Positions 42,995 through 53,826 of a stretch of 64,000 bases of DNA are shown piece after piece (the first letter of the stretch is position 1; the number at the start of each line of letters is the position of its first letter). The notes beneath the pieces were generated by a model that saw nothing but the letters and a program-made list of their open reading frames with translations, had not been told where the DNA came from and did no database searches. A program made the position numbers and the translations under genes. The DNA comes from Marinobacter sp. (GTDB lineage Bacteria > Pseudomonadota > Gammaproteobacteria > Pseudomonadales > Oleiphilaceae): NCBI GenBank assembly GCA_022565395.1, contig JAIUMV010000013.1, positions 45,976 to 109,975 of the forward strand. The letters are read 5' to 3'.

Positions 42995-43822
42995 TTAGTG
43001 ACCGTAGATAACCATGTTGGTGTTGCTAACAACCAGGTTGTCCATCTGAATGGAACCGATTGAAGCACCGCCGATTTCGATGGCATCGATAGCGATGTCA
43101 GCAGCGAAGTTCGGGATGGAGATACCCAGTGCTTCGTTACCAGTCGCTACAGAAGTGGCTTTACCCATGGTGATGGTGGCGAACGCGAACAGACCAGCGG
43201 CTGTAGTAGGCTGACCAGAGGCCGCAACTTCTTCAAAGAAGTTGGCACCCATTACACGCATGCCGCGCACGTTAACACCCAGGAAGTCGATGTCCATATC
43301 CATCTGGGTGACGTTGAAGCCAACGTTGGTAATCAGGGTGTCAGTGGCAGTATCAACACGGATGTTGAGCTGACCCAACTGACCCTCAATACCAATGTTG
43401 GTGGCCAGCAGGGTAGAGTCCCCGGAGCCGTCAACACTGTTCAGAGAGACAGAACCGATCGCCATGGCGTAGTCGATGGGCTGACCGGAGATGCTGTGAA
43501 CGTCGATAACCGCGTCACCGTCAGCTTCGATGTCGATGTTGATCAACAGGTCATCCAGCAGACCGCTAACGCCAGTCACGTTGCCGTTGGCATCGCGCTG
43601 AACGGTACCGCCACCCAGGCTGATATTGGTCACAGACAGGTAACCTTCGTCGATGTAGCGGAACTCGCCGATATCAACTTTGGTTTCCAGTTCGATGGTC
43701 ACACCCGCCTGACCGGTGACGTTGCCCATGGCGACGTCGTCAAGGGCTTTCATGCCAGCGTTGGCAGCAAAAGGAGCAGCAGCAATCGCGGTAGCGAGAG
43801 CAATTTTCTTCAGGCCTTTCAT
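42995..43822 (-). CDS. DUF6160 family exported protein
   Basis: From ATG 43822, with AAGGAG 7 bases before it, 275 residues. Signal peptide MKGLKKIALATAIAAAPFAANA. The start of the mature protein (MKALDDVAMGNVTGQAGVTIEL) is the hallmark of DUF6160 proteins in Marinobacter/Alcanivorax-like bacteria. The rest is beta-rich and Gly/Asn/Asp/Val-rich with repeated ...NIxIE/ITNV... strands, no cysteine. Role unknown; possibly surface or outer-membrane associated. The strong ribosome site and terminator suggest high expression. Confidence 0.8.
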   Translation of the reverse strand: MKGLKKIALATAIAAAPFAANAGMKALDDVAMGNVTGQAGVTIELETKVDIGEFRYIDEGYLSVTNISLGGGTVQRDANGNVTGVSGLLDDLLINIDIEADGDAVIDVHSISGQPIDYAMAIGSVSLNSVDGSGDSTLLATNIGIEGQLGQLNIRVDTATDTLITNVGFNVTQMDMDIDFLGVNVRGMRVMGANFFEEVAASGQPTTAAGLFAFATITMGKATSVATGNEALGISIPNFAADIAIDAIEIGGASIGSIQMDNLVVSNTNMVIYGH

Positions 43823-43977
43823 TTTGTTCTCCTTAACGGACATTTGTTTTTATGAAGCAGTGCAGACAGTTTCATTAGGTTTGTTTTTGTATCTGCACGG
43901 TTACAGAGTACGTTAGGGTGCGGCCGCGCTTCCGTGACTGGAGTCACACTCCAATGATTATCTATTGTCCTACAACC

Positions 43978-44502
43978 CTACGGGTTTTCGAGAACAAAAA
44001 TACTGCGTTTCGCCTCTACAACCACCTGCTCCCCGAACAGCGGATTGCCGCTGGTCATGGTGTAGGGCGTGACCGTAGCCAGGGATGGTCCCAACACATG
44101 TTCCATTTCCATCACCAGAATTTTCTCCGCGTTGGATTCCTTGTTCGGGTTGTCGGCCACATACACTACGGTAGTTGCGCCTATGCCGCCCTTCTGCACC
44201 AGCGCACGGAGGCTGCGGCGGATCACTTCCAGTGACACGTCGGCGGGCATGGCCTCAGCCTGGCGGATACGAACAGTGCGTGAGGTGTCGTTGGCGTCGG
44301 TGACAATGGCGAACGGTTTTACATCCTCCCCGGTCTCCAGCCGATCCGTTACGTTGTTTACCGCCATACGGTACATGCGCTCAAACTGACCCTGCGCCAT
44401 TTGCAGCACCTGGCGTTCGGTAATCTCTGCTGCCGCCACTGTCGTAGTGATGAGGGACATCAGCAACGCGACCCCAACGACTCTAACTGCGTGAACGATC
44501 AT
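43978..44502 (-). CDS. Exported protein of unknown function
   Basis: 174 residues. Signal peptide MIVHAVRVVGVALLMSLITTTVAAA. The mature part is mixed helix and strand with no recognisable motif. It lies upstream of the DUF6160 gene on the same strand and back-to-back with pabB; the gap to DUF6160 is about 155 bases, so they may be separate units. Confidence 0.7.
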   Translation of the reverse strand: MIVHAVRVVGVALLMSLITTTVAAAEITERQVLQMAQGQFERMYRMAVNNVTDRLETGEDVKPFAIVTDANDTSRTVRIRQAEAMPADVSLEVIRRSLRALVQKGGIGATTVVYVADNPNKESNAEKILVMEMEHVLGPSLATVTPYTMTSGNPLFGEQVVVEAKRSIFVLENP

Positions 44503-44637
44503 TCTTGTCTCCTGGTTTGCCGCAACAGCGGCCTATTGACTGAAACAGCCCGGCGCAGCACAGGTTCTGAGCGGCGCCAATATGCGTTATCATTCAGCGC
44601 CCCGACGCAGCGTACCGCGAAACATCAAGGCCCTATT

Positions 44638-45954
44638 TTGCAAAGCTCACCAGACCACCTGGACATACCGCAGGCGCAGCTGCCAGCCCTGCTGCAACGG
44701 CTCTCCAATGCGGAGGGCTTCGTCACGCTGGCACACAGCCCGGACCACTTCCGTTGCAGTGCCTGGCCCAGCACACAATGGCAGCTGCCCGCTGCAGCCA
44801 CAGACCTCCAGGCCTGGCTGGCGGAAATTGAAGCCTGCCACGGCGCCCTGCGAAGCCCGGGCTCAGCGGCACCTATTGGGGGCGTTGCCGGTTACCTGCG
44901 CTACGAGGCAGGCCAGCATTGTGTGCCAGGTTATCGATCCCGGCGGGCCACAAGTGCGGGCCACCTCGGCGAACTGGGCCTGTATCACTGGCAACTGGAT
45001 TACCAGCCGAGCCTGGGTGGGCGTCTCGCCTTTCACCCTGCCTGCCCCCCTACGCTTAAAGCCCGCGTGCTGGCTTGCGTTCAGGCACCTGCGGCGGCTG
45101 CCCCCGAGCCATTCCGGCTTACGCAGGTGTTTACGCCTTGCCAGCCTGCGGATGACTACCGCAACGGCGTACGCCGCATCCTTGATCTAATCGCAGCAGG
45201 CGACTGCTATCAAGTAAACCTGTCACAGAAATTTACAGGAAGTTACAGGGGCAGCCCATTTACCGCCTGGCAGCACCTGCTGGAACAGATTCCCGTGCCC
45301 CATGGCGGTTTTTACCAGGGTGGTGAGCAGCAAGTGCTCAGTATCTCCCCTGAGCTTTTTCTTGCGATCAGTAACGGCAGCGTCATCAGCAAGCCCATCA
45401 AAGGCACCCGCCCTCGCAGCACCGACCCGCAGCAGGATCAGGCGCTGGCTGAAGAGCTCGTGCAAAACCCCAAGGATCGGGCGGAGAATCTGATGATTGT
45501 GGACCTGATCCGCAATGATCTGTCCCACTTCTGCAAGCCCTTCTCGGTGAAGGTGCCTACCCTGTTTGCCATTGAGAGCTATCGCAACGTGCACCAGCTG
45601 GTCAGTACGGTATGCGGAGAGTTGCGACCGGAAGTGTCTCCCCTGGCGGCGCTGGTGTCGGCATTCCCGGGGGGCTCCATCACCGGCGCACCCAAAAGGC
45701 GGGCCATGGAGGTGATCGACAGCCTTGAGCCCCATGAACGTGGCCCCTACTGTGGGAGCCTGCTGTGGTGGGGGAGCGACGGTAATCTGACCAGCACCAT
45801 CGCCATTCGCACGTTGATGACGGACAGCAACGGTACCATCAGTTGCTGGGGAGGCTGTGGCATTGTGGCGGACTCAGACCCGGAAGAAGAGTATCAGGAG
45901 TCACTGACCAAGGTGGGCAGGCTGATGAGAAGCCTGGAGACATTCCGGGGCTAA
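44638..45954 (+). CDS. pabB: Aminodeoxychorismate synthase component I
   Basis: Makes 4-amino-4-deoxychorismate from chorismate and ammonia in folate synthesis. The PIKGTRPR motif holds the lysine that marks PabB rather than TrpE (which has Ala there). DRAENLMIVDLIRNDLS and FPGGSITGAPKRRAMEVID are family signatures. No ATG in frame fits; a TTG at 44638 with AAGG nearby gives 438 residues, the usual size. Codons further upstream overlap the divergent gene at 43978-44502. The start is therefore uncertain. Confidence 0.92.
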   Translation: MQSSPDHLDIPQAQLPALLQRLSNAEGFVTLAHSPDHFRCSAWPSTQWQLPAAATDLQAWLAEIEACHGALRSPGSAAPIGGVAGYLRYEAGQHCVPGYRSRRATSAGHLGELGLYHWQLDYQPSLGGRLAFHPACPPTLKARVLACVQAPAAAAPEPFRLTQVFTPCQPADDYRNGVRRILDLIAAGDCYQVNLSQKFTGSYRGSPFTAWQHLLEQIPVPHGGFYQGGEQQVLSISPELFLAISNGSVISKPIKGTRPRSTDPQQDQALAEELVQNPKDRAENLMIVDLIRNDLSHFCKPFSVKVPTLFAIESYRNVHQLVSTVCGELRPEVSPLAALVSAFPGGSITGAPKRRAMEVIDSLEPHERGPYCGSLLWWGSDGNLTSTIAIRTLMTDSNGTISCWGGCGIVADSDPEEEYQESLTKVGRLMRSLETFRG

Positions 45955-46026
45955 GGCGCCCCGGTCAAATCCCGGGTCCGGTGCATGACACTGCCCCGGC
46001 CCCGGCAATCAGACGCTGGCGCGCAC

Positions 46027-46635
46027 TCAGTAACGTACGCTCAGCTCCAGGAACTTGGCCTTGAGGTCTTCAAAGGTGTGCACCGCCGGGAACTGCGGAA
46101 ACTCTGCAATCACGTTGTCTGGCGCATGGAACAGAATACCGGCTTCAGCCTGGGCCAGCATGGTGGTGTCGTTGTAGGAGTCGCCGGCAGCAATCACCCG
46201 GTAGTTAAGCAACTGGAATGCGCGTACAGACTGGCGCTTGGGATCACGCTGGCGCAGCAGATAGTTGGTGATACGCCCTTTGTCATCCACTTCAAGCTTG
46301 TGACACAGCAAGGTCGGGAAGCCCAGCTTGGCCATCAGCGGCATGGCGAACTCGTAGAAGGTGTCAGACAAAATCACTACCTGGAAACGCTCACGCAGCC
46401 AGTCGAGGAATTCACGGGCACCGTCCAGTGGGTCCAGCGTGCCAATCACTTCCTGGATTTCCGGCAGGCCAAAGCCATGCTGGTCCAGCAGACGCAGCCG
46501 CTGCTTCATCAGGACATCGTAATCCGGTATGTCACGGGTGGTCGCCTTGAGTTCTTCAATGCCGGTTTTCTCGGCAAAGGCAATCCAGATTTCAGGGATG
46601 AGTACACCCTCAAGGTCAAGACAGGCGAGTTCCAC
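46027..46635 (-). CDS. thrH: ThrH: phosphoserine phosphatase / homoserine phosphotransferase
   Basis: HAD-superfamily enzyme known from P. aeruginosa that dephosphorylates phosphoserine and can pass the phosphate to homoserine. 202 residues. The DLEGVL nucleophile motif (Asp-Leu-Glu), ILSDTFYEF and AAGDSYNDTTML match ThrH almost throughout. Divergent from cysH. Confidence 0.96.
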   Translation of the reverse strand: MELACLDLEGVLIPEIWIAFAEKTGIEELKATTRDIPDYDVLMKQRLRLLDQHGFGLPEIQEVIGTLDPLDGAREFLDWLRERFQVVILSDTFYEFAMPLMAKLGFPTLLCHKLEVDDKGRITNYLLRQRDPKRQSVRAFQLLNYRVIAAGDSYNDTTMLAQAEAGILFHAPDNVIAEFPQFPAVHTFEDLKAKFLELSVRY

Positions 46636-46824
46636 AAGTGGCTCCTTCGGTAGATGTCAGTCAGTGGTTGGGCCAACCAAGCACCGGTTGGCACAGGCGC
46701 TATCATAAGAAAATCCAGCCGTAATTGCACTGGCGCCATAAGCTTATGATTCACAGTTATTTTTGGAAGCACCTGGGTAATGTTACAGTGCGCCAACACT
46801 CCTGATGAGCCAATAACGACGACC

Positions 46825-47550
46825 ATGACCGACATTGACCAGTTGAACAGCGAACTGCAAGGCCAGTCGCCCCGAGCAATCCTTAAGGCTGCCCTCGCCC
46901 GCTATGACAATATCGCCATCTCCTTCAGCGGTGCAGAAGACGTCGCACTGATTGAAATGGCCCATAAACTGACGGACAACCTGCAGGTCTTCACTCTGGA
47001 TACCGGGCGTTTGCACCCGGAGACCTATGAGTTTATTGATCGCGTCAGGGAGCACTACAACATCGACATCCAGGTGATGTACCCCGATGCCGCCGAAGTT
47101 GAAGCCCTGGTCAGCAAAAAAGGCGTGTTCAGCTTCTACCAGGATGGCCACAAGGAGTGCTGCGGTATTCGCAAGGTCAACCCGCTGCGACGCAAGTTGC
47201 AGACGCTGGATGCCTGGGTAACTGGCCAGCGCAAGGACCAAAGCCCCGGCACCCGCAACGAGGTCCCCGTGGTGCAACTGGACACGGCTTTCTCAACCCC
47301 AGAGCGGCCACTGATCAAGTTCAACCCGCTGGCCAACTGGACCTCAAAGGAAGTCTGGGATTATCTCCGTATGTGCGAAGCGCCCTACAACAAGCTGCAC
47401 GAGCGGGGCTTTATCAGCATCGGTTGCCAGCCCTGCACCCGGCCGGTGCTACCGGGCCAGCACGAGCGCGAAGGCCGCTGGTGGTGGGAAGAGGCCACTC
47501 ACAAGGAGTGTGGCCTGCATGCCGGCAATGTAATTGCCCGCAGCGAATAA
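46825..47550 (+). CDS. cysH: Adenylylsulfate (APS) reductase, assimilatory
   Basis: Reduces activated sulfate to sulfite in cysteine synthesis. From ATG 46825, 241 residues. Cys112-Cys113 and Cys201/Cys204 form a [4Fe-4S] site, which marks the APS-using form; Cys229 in ECGLH is catalytic. P-loop-like [10 protein letters not shown] is near the start. cysB follows convergently, an order seen in pseudomonads. Confidence 0.95.
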   Translation: MTDIDQLNSELQGQSPRAILKAALARYDNIAISFSGAEDVALIEMAHKLTDNLQVFTLDTGRLHPETYEFIDRVREHYNIDIQVMYPDAAEVEALVSKKGVFSFYQDGHKECCGIRKVNPLRRKLQTLDAWVTGQRKDQSPGTRNEVPVVQLDTAFSTPERPLIKFNPLANWTSKEVWDYLRMCEAPYNKLHERGFISIGCQPCTRPVLPGQHEREGRWWWEEATHKECGLHAGNVIARSE

Positions 47551-47592
47551 GCGACAGGCAGGCTTCCGGGTGGCTGGAAGCCTGCCGGCTTG

Positions 47593-48567
<975 letters not shown>

Positions 48568-48700
48568 TTACCCTCTCACTCCCTACGCGGTACGATACAA
48601 AACCGGTTACAAAAAACGCCTAAAAACCGGGGTGAACCTAAGATTAAAGAATAGATAGCACGGTTCAACCAGTTTAGCCCAATTCCGGACATTCATCGTC

Positions 48701-51379
48701 ATGCTGCTAGCCACCAAGTTCCTGCGACCTGCACATGAACCAAAAGCGGTTCAGCGCGATCGTCTCCAGGCGCTGCTGGCTCGCCGCCCTGGCAAACGCC
48801 TTAACCTGGTGGTGGCCCCGGCCGGCTACGGTAAAACCACCCTGGTTAACCAGTGGTGCGAAACCCTCAGCCATCCGCTGGCCTGGTTGTCACTGGATGA
48901 AAACGACAACGAACCCCGGCGCTTCTGGCAATACCTGGCTGGCGCGTTGCAACATGCCGGCATCACCACTGATGAAGCCGTTGCGCAGCAGCTGAACCAG
49001 CTCCCCCAGCACGGGCTGGAGCCCGCCATCACCCTGCTGATCAACAGCCTGGCCAGCCGCGGTAAACAACCCGTGACACTGGTGCTGGATGACTTTCACG
49101 CCATCGCTGACAGCACCATCCACCGGCAGTTAGCCTACTTTATTGACTACCTGCCACCCCAGATTATGCTGACCCTCACCTCCCGCATTGAGCCTGATCT
49201 GCCGTTGGCCAAGTGGCGGGTGCGTAATCAGGTGGATGAGTTGCACCCCCGGCTGTTGCAATTTTCCGAGCAGGAATGTTTGAGCTTCCTGCGGGACTTT
49301 ATGTCGCTGGAAGTATCTGAAGCTGAGGCCAACGCGCTCTGCCGTCGCACCGAAGGCTGGGTCGCCGCCATGCAGCTTGCCGCGCTGGCCCGCAAGGGTG
49401 AAACTCAGACCAACGACAACACCCCTTTAGGCATCGACAGCCGCCAGATCAGTGATTTTGTGCTTGCCGAGATTCTGCAACAGCAGCCAGAAGCACTGCG
49501 CAGCTTTCTGCTGGATACCGCCTGCTGCGTTCGCCTTAATGCCTCCCTCTGCAATGCCGTGCGGCAGGCAAAGGACAGCCAGACGCAACTGGCATCCCTG
49601 ACACAACGAAACCTGTTCCTCATCCCCCTGGACACTCATCACGAGTGGTTTCGCTACCACGACCTGTTCAGGGACGCTCTGTACCAGCGTTTGCAACACA
49701 GCGACCCCGAGCGCCTGGATCTGTTACAGCGGCGCGCTACCCAATGGCTGCTGGACCACGGCCATATCCATGAAGCGATCGCCCAGATTATCCAGCGTCA
49801 GGACTGGGCCACCCTCGGCGAGGTGCTGGCACATCACGGCAACAACCTGATTCATGGTGGCTTTCACCTGCCGGTACTGGAGTGGCTTGAGCGCCTGCCA
49901 CCGGCCCTGGAGAGCAACAGCCCCCGCCTGCAGATGCTGCGTATCTGGGCGCTGTTCTTTGCCAACCGGCTGGAGCCCATCGAACCCCGGCTATCACAAC
50001 TGGAAGACATTCTGGATACCCGGGTGGCAGACTCTCACCCAGACGCCGAGGGGGCACTGGCGCTGCACAGTGAGGTGTCGCTGATACGCTCTTATCTGGC
50101 CCGGTCCCGCAGTGACCTCGACAGTGCCCAGAACCTGACCCAGCAGGTACTCAAGGACCTGGACCACACCCGCATCCCCCTCAAGTCGGTTACCTACTAC
50201 GGCCTGGGGCTGGATTATTTTGGCCGTGGAGACCTGCCGCAAGCCGCCAATGCCCTGCAGTCCGCGGTAGAGTATGGCAAGCTGGAACGGCAGGCCTCTA
50301 CGGTGATGTCCAGTGGCGGATTGCTGGCGTGGATTCAGTTCAACCGTGGCAGCGTGAGCCTGGCCCTCGATACCTGCCGGGAAGTGCGTCGTTGGGTTGA
50401 TGAACATTATGACGACCCCAAACAACCCCGACTGATCTCCTGCTGGCAGAACAGCACCCTGGTAGAGATCTACCGGGAGCGCAACGAGCCCGACCTGGCA
50501 GCAGGTTATCTGGCGCCCCTGCTGGATCATCTGCAGGCCGGCACTGAGCCTGGCCAGCATGTGATTATCCAGTATGTCCGGGCTCGCCTCGCCTATACCC
50601 GCGGGCAGTATGCCGAGGCCATGACAGCGCTGGACGACGCCATCCACATCAGCCGTGAGCGGGGCGAACACATTATGTTTGAGCCCCCCAACTGCGAGGC
50701 TCTGCGGGCCCGCTGCCTGCTGGCCCTCGGACGCCAGCGGGAGGCCGAAGCCTGGCTCACCGAGCGGGATCAGCACCACTGGCGCAACCCCCTGAACCGG
50801 GAACAGGCCATCATCAGTGCGGCACGGGTCAGTCTGGCAAGCGGCCAGCCCCAGCAGGCCATTGCCTTGCTCAACCCGCTACGGCTAGCCACAGAACAGG
50901 GCCAGCATGTTCGCCACCTGATTGAACTGCTCTGTGTCTACGCCCAGGCGCTAGCCGCTGAAGGCAAGCAGCGGGATGCCGAACACATTGCCGAACAGGC
51001 GCTGGTGCGGGCCGCGGAAAGCGGCTTCATGCGGCTGTTTGCCGAGGAGCCACCCGCCATGCACGACCTGATCCGGGCGTTACACGCCCCCCACCTGCCC
51101 GATGCCTGGTTCAACACCTTGAAGGCCATGCTCGGCAATCCAAAGGCCACAACCCCTTCGCCTGCCAGCGAACCCCTTCCAGAGCCCCTCAGCCAGCGGG
51201 AGATTGAAGTGCTGGACCTGATTCACGCCGGGCTGGCCAATAAGGACATAGCAGACCGCATGCAGGTAGCGCCTACCACCGTTAAAGCCCACATCCGCAA
51301 TCTGTACGGCAAAATCGGCGCCCGCAGCCGCACTGAAGCCCTGGCAAGAGCACGGCAACTGGGTCTGTTGAGCCAGTAA
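48701..51379 (+). CDS. LuxR-family, MalT-type STAND ATPase regulator
   Basis: 892 residues. N-terminal STAND NTPase with Walker A APAGYGKTT at about 39-47 and a Walker B-like LVLDDFHAI near 130, a central TPR-like helical region (about 360-790) for inducer sensing, and a C-terminal LuxR helix-turn-helix (LSQREIEVLDLIHAGLANKDIADRMQVAPTTVKAHIRN). Family members (MalT, AlkS, AcoK) are activators that bind ATP and an inducer. It is not next to maltose or alkane genes here. The intergenic region after it may be its target. Confidence 0.92.
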   Translation: MLLATKFLRPAHEPKAVQRDRLQALLARRPGKRLNLVVAPAGYGKTTLVNQWCETLSHPLAWLSLDENDNEPRRFWQYLAGALQHAGITTDEAVAQQLNQLPQHGLEPAITLLINSLASRGKQPVTLVLDDFHAIADSTIHRQLAYFIDYLPPQIMLTLTSRIEPDLPLAKWRVRNQVDELHPRLLQFSEQECLSFLRDFMSLEVSEAEANALCRRTEGWVAAMQLAALARKGETQTNDNTPLGIDSRQISDFVLAEILQQQPEALRSFLLDTACCVRLNASLCNAVRQAKDSQTQLASLTQRNLFLIPLDTHHEWFRYHDLFRDALYQRLQHSDPERLDLLQRRATQWLLDHGHIHEAIAQIIQRQDWATLGEVLAHHGNNLIHGGFHLPVLEWLERLPPALESNSPRLQMLRIWALFFANRLEPIEPRLSQLEDILDTRVADSHPDAEGALALHSEVSLIRSYLARSRSDLDSAQNLTQQVLKDLDHTRIPLKSVTYYGLGLDYFGRGDLPQAANALQSAVEYGKLERQASTVMSSGGLLAWIQFNRGSVSLALDTCREVRRWVDEHYDDPKQPRLISCWQNSTLVEIYRERNEPDLAAGYLAPLLDHLQAGTEPGQHVIIQYVRARLAYTRGQYAEAMTALDDAIHISRERGEHIMFEPPNCEALRARCLLALGRQREAEAWLTERDQHHWRNPLNREQAIISAARVSLASGQPQQAIALLNPLRLATEQGQHVRHLIELLCVYAQALAAEGKQRDAEHIAEQALVRAAESGFMRLFAEEPPAMHDLIRALHAPHLPDAWFNTLKAMLGNPKATTPSPASEPLPEPLSQREIEVLDLIHAGLANKDIADRMQVAPTTVKAHIRNLYGKIGARSRTEALARARQLGLLSQ

Positions 51380-51430
51380 AGATTGCCGGCTATTTTTGTG
51401 AAGCAGCGCACACATTGGAGGCGTACTTCC

Positions 51431-51484
51431 CTACCCCTCTACGCCCTTTGGACGATTCGCCTACGCCCCCGGCCGTTTTAGAAT
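51431..51484 (+). promoter_or_regulatory. Candidate activator-type promoter with CTACGCCC direct repeats
   Basis: CTACGCCC occurs at 51439-51446 and again at 51461-51468, 22 bases apart, so on the same face of the helix; a related CTACCCCT is at 51431. A TAGAAT -10-like box follows at 51479-51484 with no good -35, as at activator-dependent promoters. Confidence 0.4.
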
Positions 51485-51489
51485 GTGCG

Positions 51490-51643
51490 GGACGGTGAGG
51501 GAAACCCCACCAAGGATTCTGAAACTTCAGGCCTTCAGTATCCGCATCTCCTTATTGCCTTGTTTAGGCTTCATCGGGTTCACGCCATTTCAGAACCCTG
51601 AAATGTTAAAGGTGCCTCCTGTAAAGGATGGCACCTTTTTTTT
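51490..51643 (+). ncRNA. Candidate small RNA of about 150 nt
   Basis: Between a -10-like box and a strong terminator there is no credible protein. The stretch folds into separate elements: GGTG-A-GGG/CCC-CACC at 51494-51511, a perfect 8-bp CATTTCAG/CTGAAATG hairpin at 51586-51605, and the terminator stem. The distance from the regulator stop (over 110 bases before the -10 box) suggests its own promoter. Expression is inferred, not seen. Confidence 0.4.
51608..51643. terminator. Strong rho-independent terminator
   Basis: AAAGGTGCC/GGCACCTTT stem extended by TCCT/AGGA, then eight T on the plus strand. On the minus strand the trailing tract is weak, but it also lies just beyond the stop of the 51672 gene. 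Confidence 0.88.
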
Positions 51644-51671
51644 GCCTGTTTTTTGCCTGCTGCCAGCGACG

Positions 51672-52622
51672 CTACATCCGCTCGCCGTTCAGTGCCGCAT
51701 CCAGCAAGCCCCGGTACAACCGAGCCGTCAGTGCGGGATACTCCATCATCGGCAAATGACCCGTCGCCGCCATCACTTCATGCTGTCCATTCGGGAGCCC
51801 CTCACGCAATACGTCAAGCCCCGAGACATGGAACACCAGGTCATGCTCGCCCCACAGGGTCACCACGGGAACAGCCAACTCATCAAGGTGATTCTGGATG
51901 CGAAAGCTGTCTTCCTGCTGCTGCTTCCACAGCCGCACGTTGCTCTCGGCACGATCAATCGCTACATGGGCAGAGTGCTGATAGAGCGGTCGGGGTAACC
52001 AGGGTACTTCAACAAACAGGAAATCCAGCAAGGCCGCAAACTCGTCCTGGTTGCGTGCAATCAACGGTATCTCGCCGTTGGCCAGACGGCGCTCCATATC
52101 ACTCTCGATAGGCGACTCGATACCATGGGGGGCACCAATAAAGGCCAGGGACTTAACCTGTTCAGGATTATCGAGGGTATAACGCGCCGCAATTGCGCCG
52201 CCCATGGAGTTACCTGCCAGGTGGACCTGCTGCACATCCAGCGCCTCCAGAAAGGCCTGGAGTCGTTGCGACTGCATGGCATAGTGATAGCTTGCGTCTT
52301 CCAGCCGGGTGCTCTCCCCAAACCCGGGCAAGTCCGGTATCAGCAGGCGGAACTCACCTTTCAGCGGGCGAGCGAACTCAACCCAATGATCCTTTTCAGC
52401 AAAGATACCGTGCAGCAGCACCAGCACCTGATCACCTTCGCCCCCTGCCAGATAATGCACCGTGTGATCCCCTACTTCGATCTGATGCGCGGTCAGATCA
52501 GACATGGCCCGGTTTGCCTTTAACAGCGGCTCAACGAACAGGGCAGGCGTAAGCCAGTAGAGTGCAGTAATAAGCGCAAGTGGCGCGAGTACGGCCAGCG
52601 TTACGATCCGTTTTTTTGTCAT
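51672..52622 (-). CDS. Alpha/beta-hydrolase (lipase-like), membrane-anchored or exported
   Basis: 316 residues. A signal-anchor (IVTLAVLAPLALITALYWLTPALF) precedes an alpha/beta-hydrolase with LLHGIFAEKDHW, nucleophile in AGNSMGG, acid in LWGEHDLVF and His in TGHLPMME. Resembles monoacylglycerol lipase or esterase homologues of Acinetobacter and Alcanivorax. Substrate unknown. Confidence 0.85.
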   Translation of the reverse strand: MTKKRIVTLAVLAPLALITALYWLTPALFVEPLLKANRAMSDLTAHQIEVGDHTVHYLAGGEGDQVLVLLHGIFAEKDHWVEFARPLKGEFRLLIPDLPGFGESTRLEDASYHYAMQSQRLQAFLEALDVQQVHLAGNSMGGAIAARYTLDNPEQVKSLAFIGAPHGIESPIESDMERRLANGEIPLIARNQDEFAALLDFLFVEVPWLPRPLYQHSAHVAIDRAESNVRLWKQQQEDSFRIQNHLDELAVPVVTLWGEHDLVFHVSGLDVLREGLPNGQHEVMAATGHLPMMEYPALTARLYRGLLDAALNGERM

Positions 52623-52782
52623 TGGTTTTTCTCCTTGTGGTTGTTCTTTGTATCCAAGTCGTCGAATTCACGCTGAACAATATCGTTTTCCATATTTTAA
52701 TTTCCTTATCAATCAAACAGCGGCACAATCCTAGCGGGGCCTGTCCTCGACACCGACAGGATCACACGGAGCTTGCCCCTGT

Positions 52783-53412
52783 TTAATCCCCGGTTTTCTC
52801 TTGCTGCTGTCTACGCATCGCCGCCAGCGGTGCTGACAGCCGTTCCGGATGGCGTGGTTCCACACCCCGGTAAAATTCGAGCACCTGGGCTATATCTGCG
52901 TCCATGTCCTCGCTGGGCAACACCAGTCCCGGAAAGGAGATTTCTTTCTTCCGGTGGTCCGCAGTTGCAACAATAATCGGCACCTTCGCTCCGCTCGCGA
53001 TGCGCCAAAACCCTGACTTCCATTGACTGGCCCCGTCCCGGGTTCCTTCCGGCGACACAATAATCATCAGCCGCTCATGGGCACCCAGCCGGTCCACTGT
53101 TTGCTGAACCACATCCCGGGCACTGTTGCGGTCAATGGGCATGGCGCCGAGCCAGCGCAACAACGAACCAAGCGGCCCAACAAAGGCACTGTCCTTGATC
53201 ATCACCCGGCCATCCAACCGCAACATGACCATTGCCGCCAGCGTCACCACGCCATCCCAGTTGGACGTATGGGGGCCACCGATCAATACGGCTTTGGGTA
53301 CGTTCGGCAACGGGCCCGTAACCTTCCAGCCAAACAGGGACAAAATCAGGCGGCCAAGCAGGCTGGTAAAAGCATTGCCGCGACGCGGCAACTGGGATTC
53401 AGGTAAAGCCAT
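52783..53412 (-). CDS. 1-acyl-glycerol-3-phosphate acyltransferase family protein
   Basis: PlsC-like acyltransferase. From ATG 53412, 209 residues. The catalytic HTSNWD replaces the classic HxxxxD with the same spacing, and SPEGTRD is the substrate-binding motif. No clear membrane anchor besides the hydrophobic FTSLLGRLILSLFGW. Such short forms are typical of marine gammaproteobacteria; exact acceptor unknown. Alternative upstream start at 53448. Confidence 0.85.
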   Translation of the reverse strand: MALPESQLPRRGNAFTSLLGRLILSLFGWKVTGPLPNVPKAVLIGGPHTSNWDGVVTLAAMVMLRLDGRVMIKDSAFVGPLGSLLRWLGAMPIDRNSARDVVQQTVDRLGAHERLMIIVSPEGTRDGASQWKSGFWRIASGAKVPIIVATADHRKKEISFPGLVLPSEDMDADIAQVLEFYRGVEPRHPERLSAPLAAMRRQQQEKTGD

Positions 53413-53448
53413 GAGGACTCCGGAAAGATGCCAGATGCGAGGACACAA

Positions 53449-53826
53449 GCCTAGTCAGGACAGGGTGCCAACATCGCAAGCAAGGTGATTACTGTAAGAA
53501 TTTTCGGCTGCGGCATGAATGAGGGGGCCGATCTCGAAATCGTAAACCAGCGTTCAATAATACCATATTGAGGCCCTCTGCGGACCACCGGTTCTACGCG
53601 TGGCGGGTCATGCGCTACCGCCGCCACAAGAAAGTAAGGACAGCCACTGCCCTGCATATCCTGCCTGGCGTTTCGATCACTAAGGCGACAAAGGGCGTGT
53701 TTTTGCGGCTGATTCGGGAGCTGATGGTAACTCCAACACTCGAACGGATTTTTTTCTGGGGCCCTGTTGTTGATCCCCCATATGACATACACTCCCGCCC
53801 TCCAATTTCTGCAGCCGAGGGAAAGC
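53449..53826. other. 378-bp gap without a recognised gene
   Basis: Divergent region between the acyltransferase and the IgaA-like gene. It holds a GGCGG/CCGCC inverted pair near 53600 but no protein, RNA or clear promoter I can support. Confidence 0.5.
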
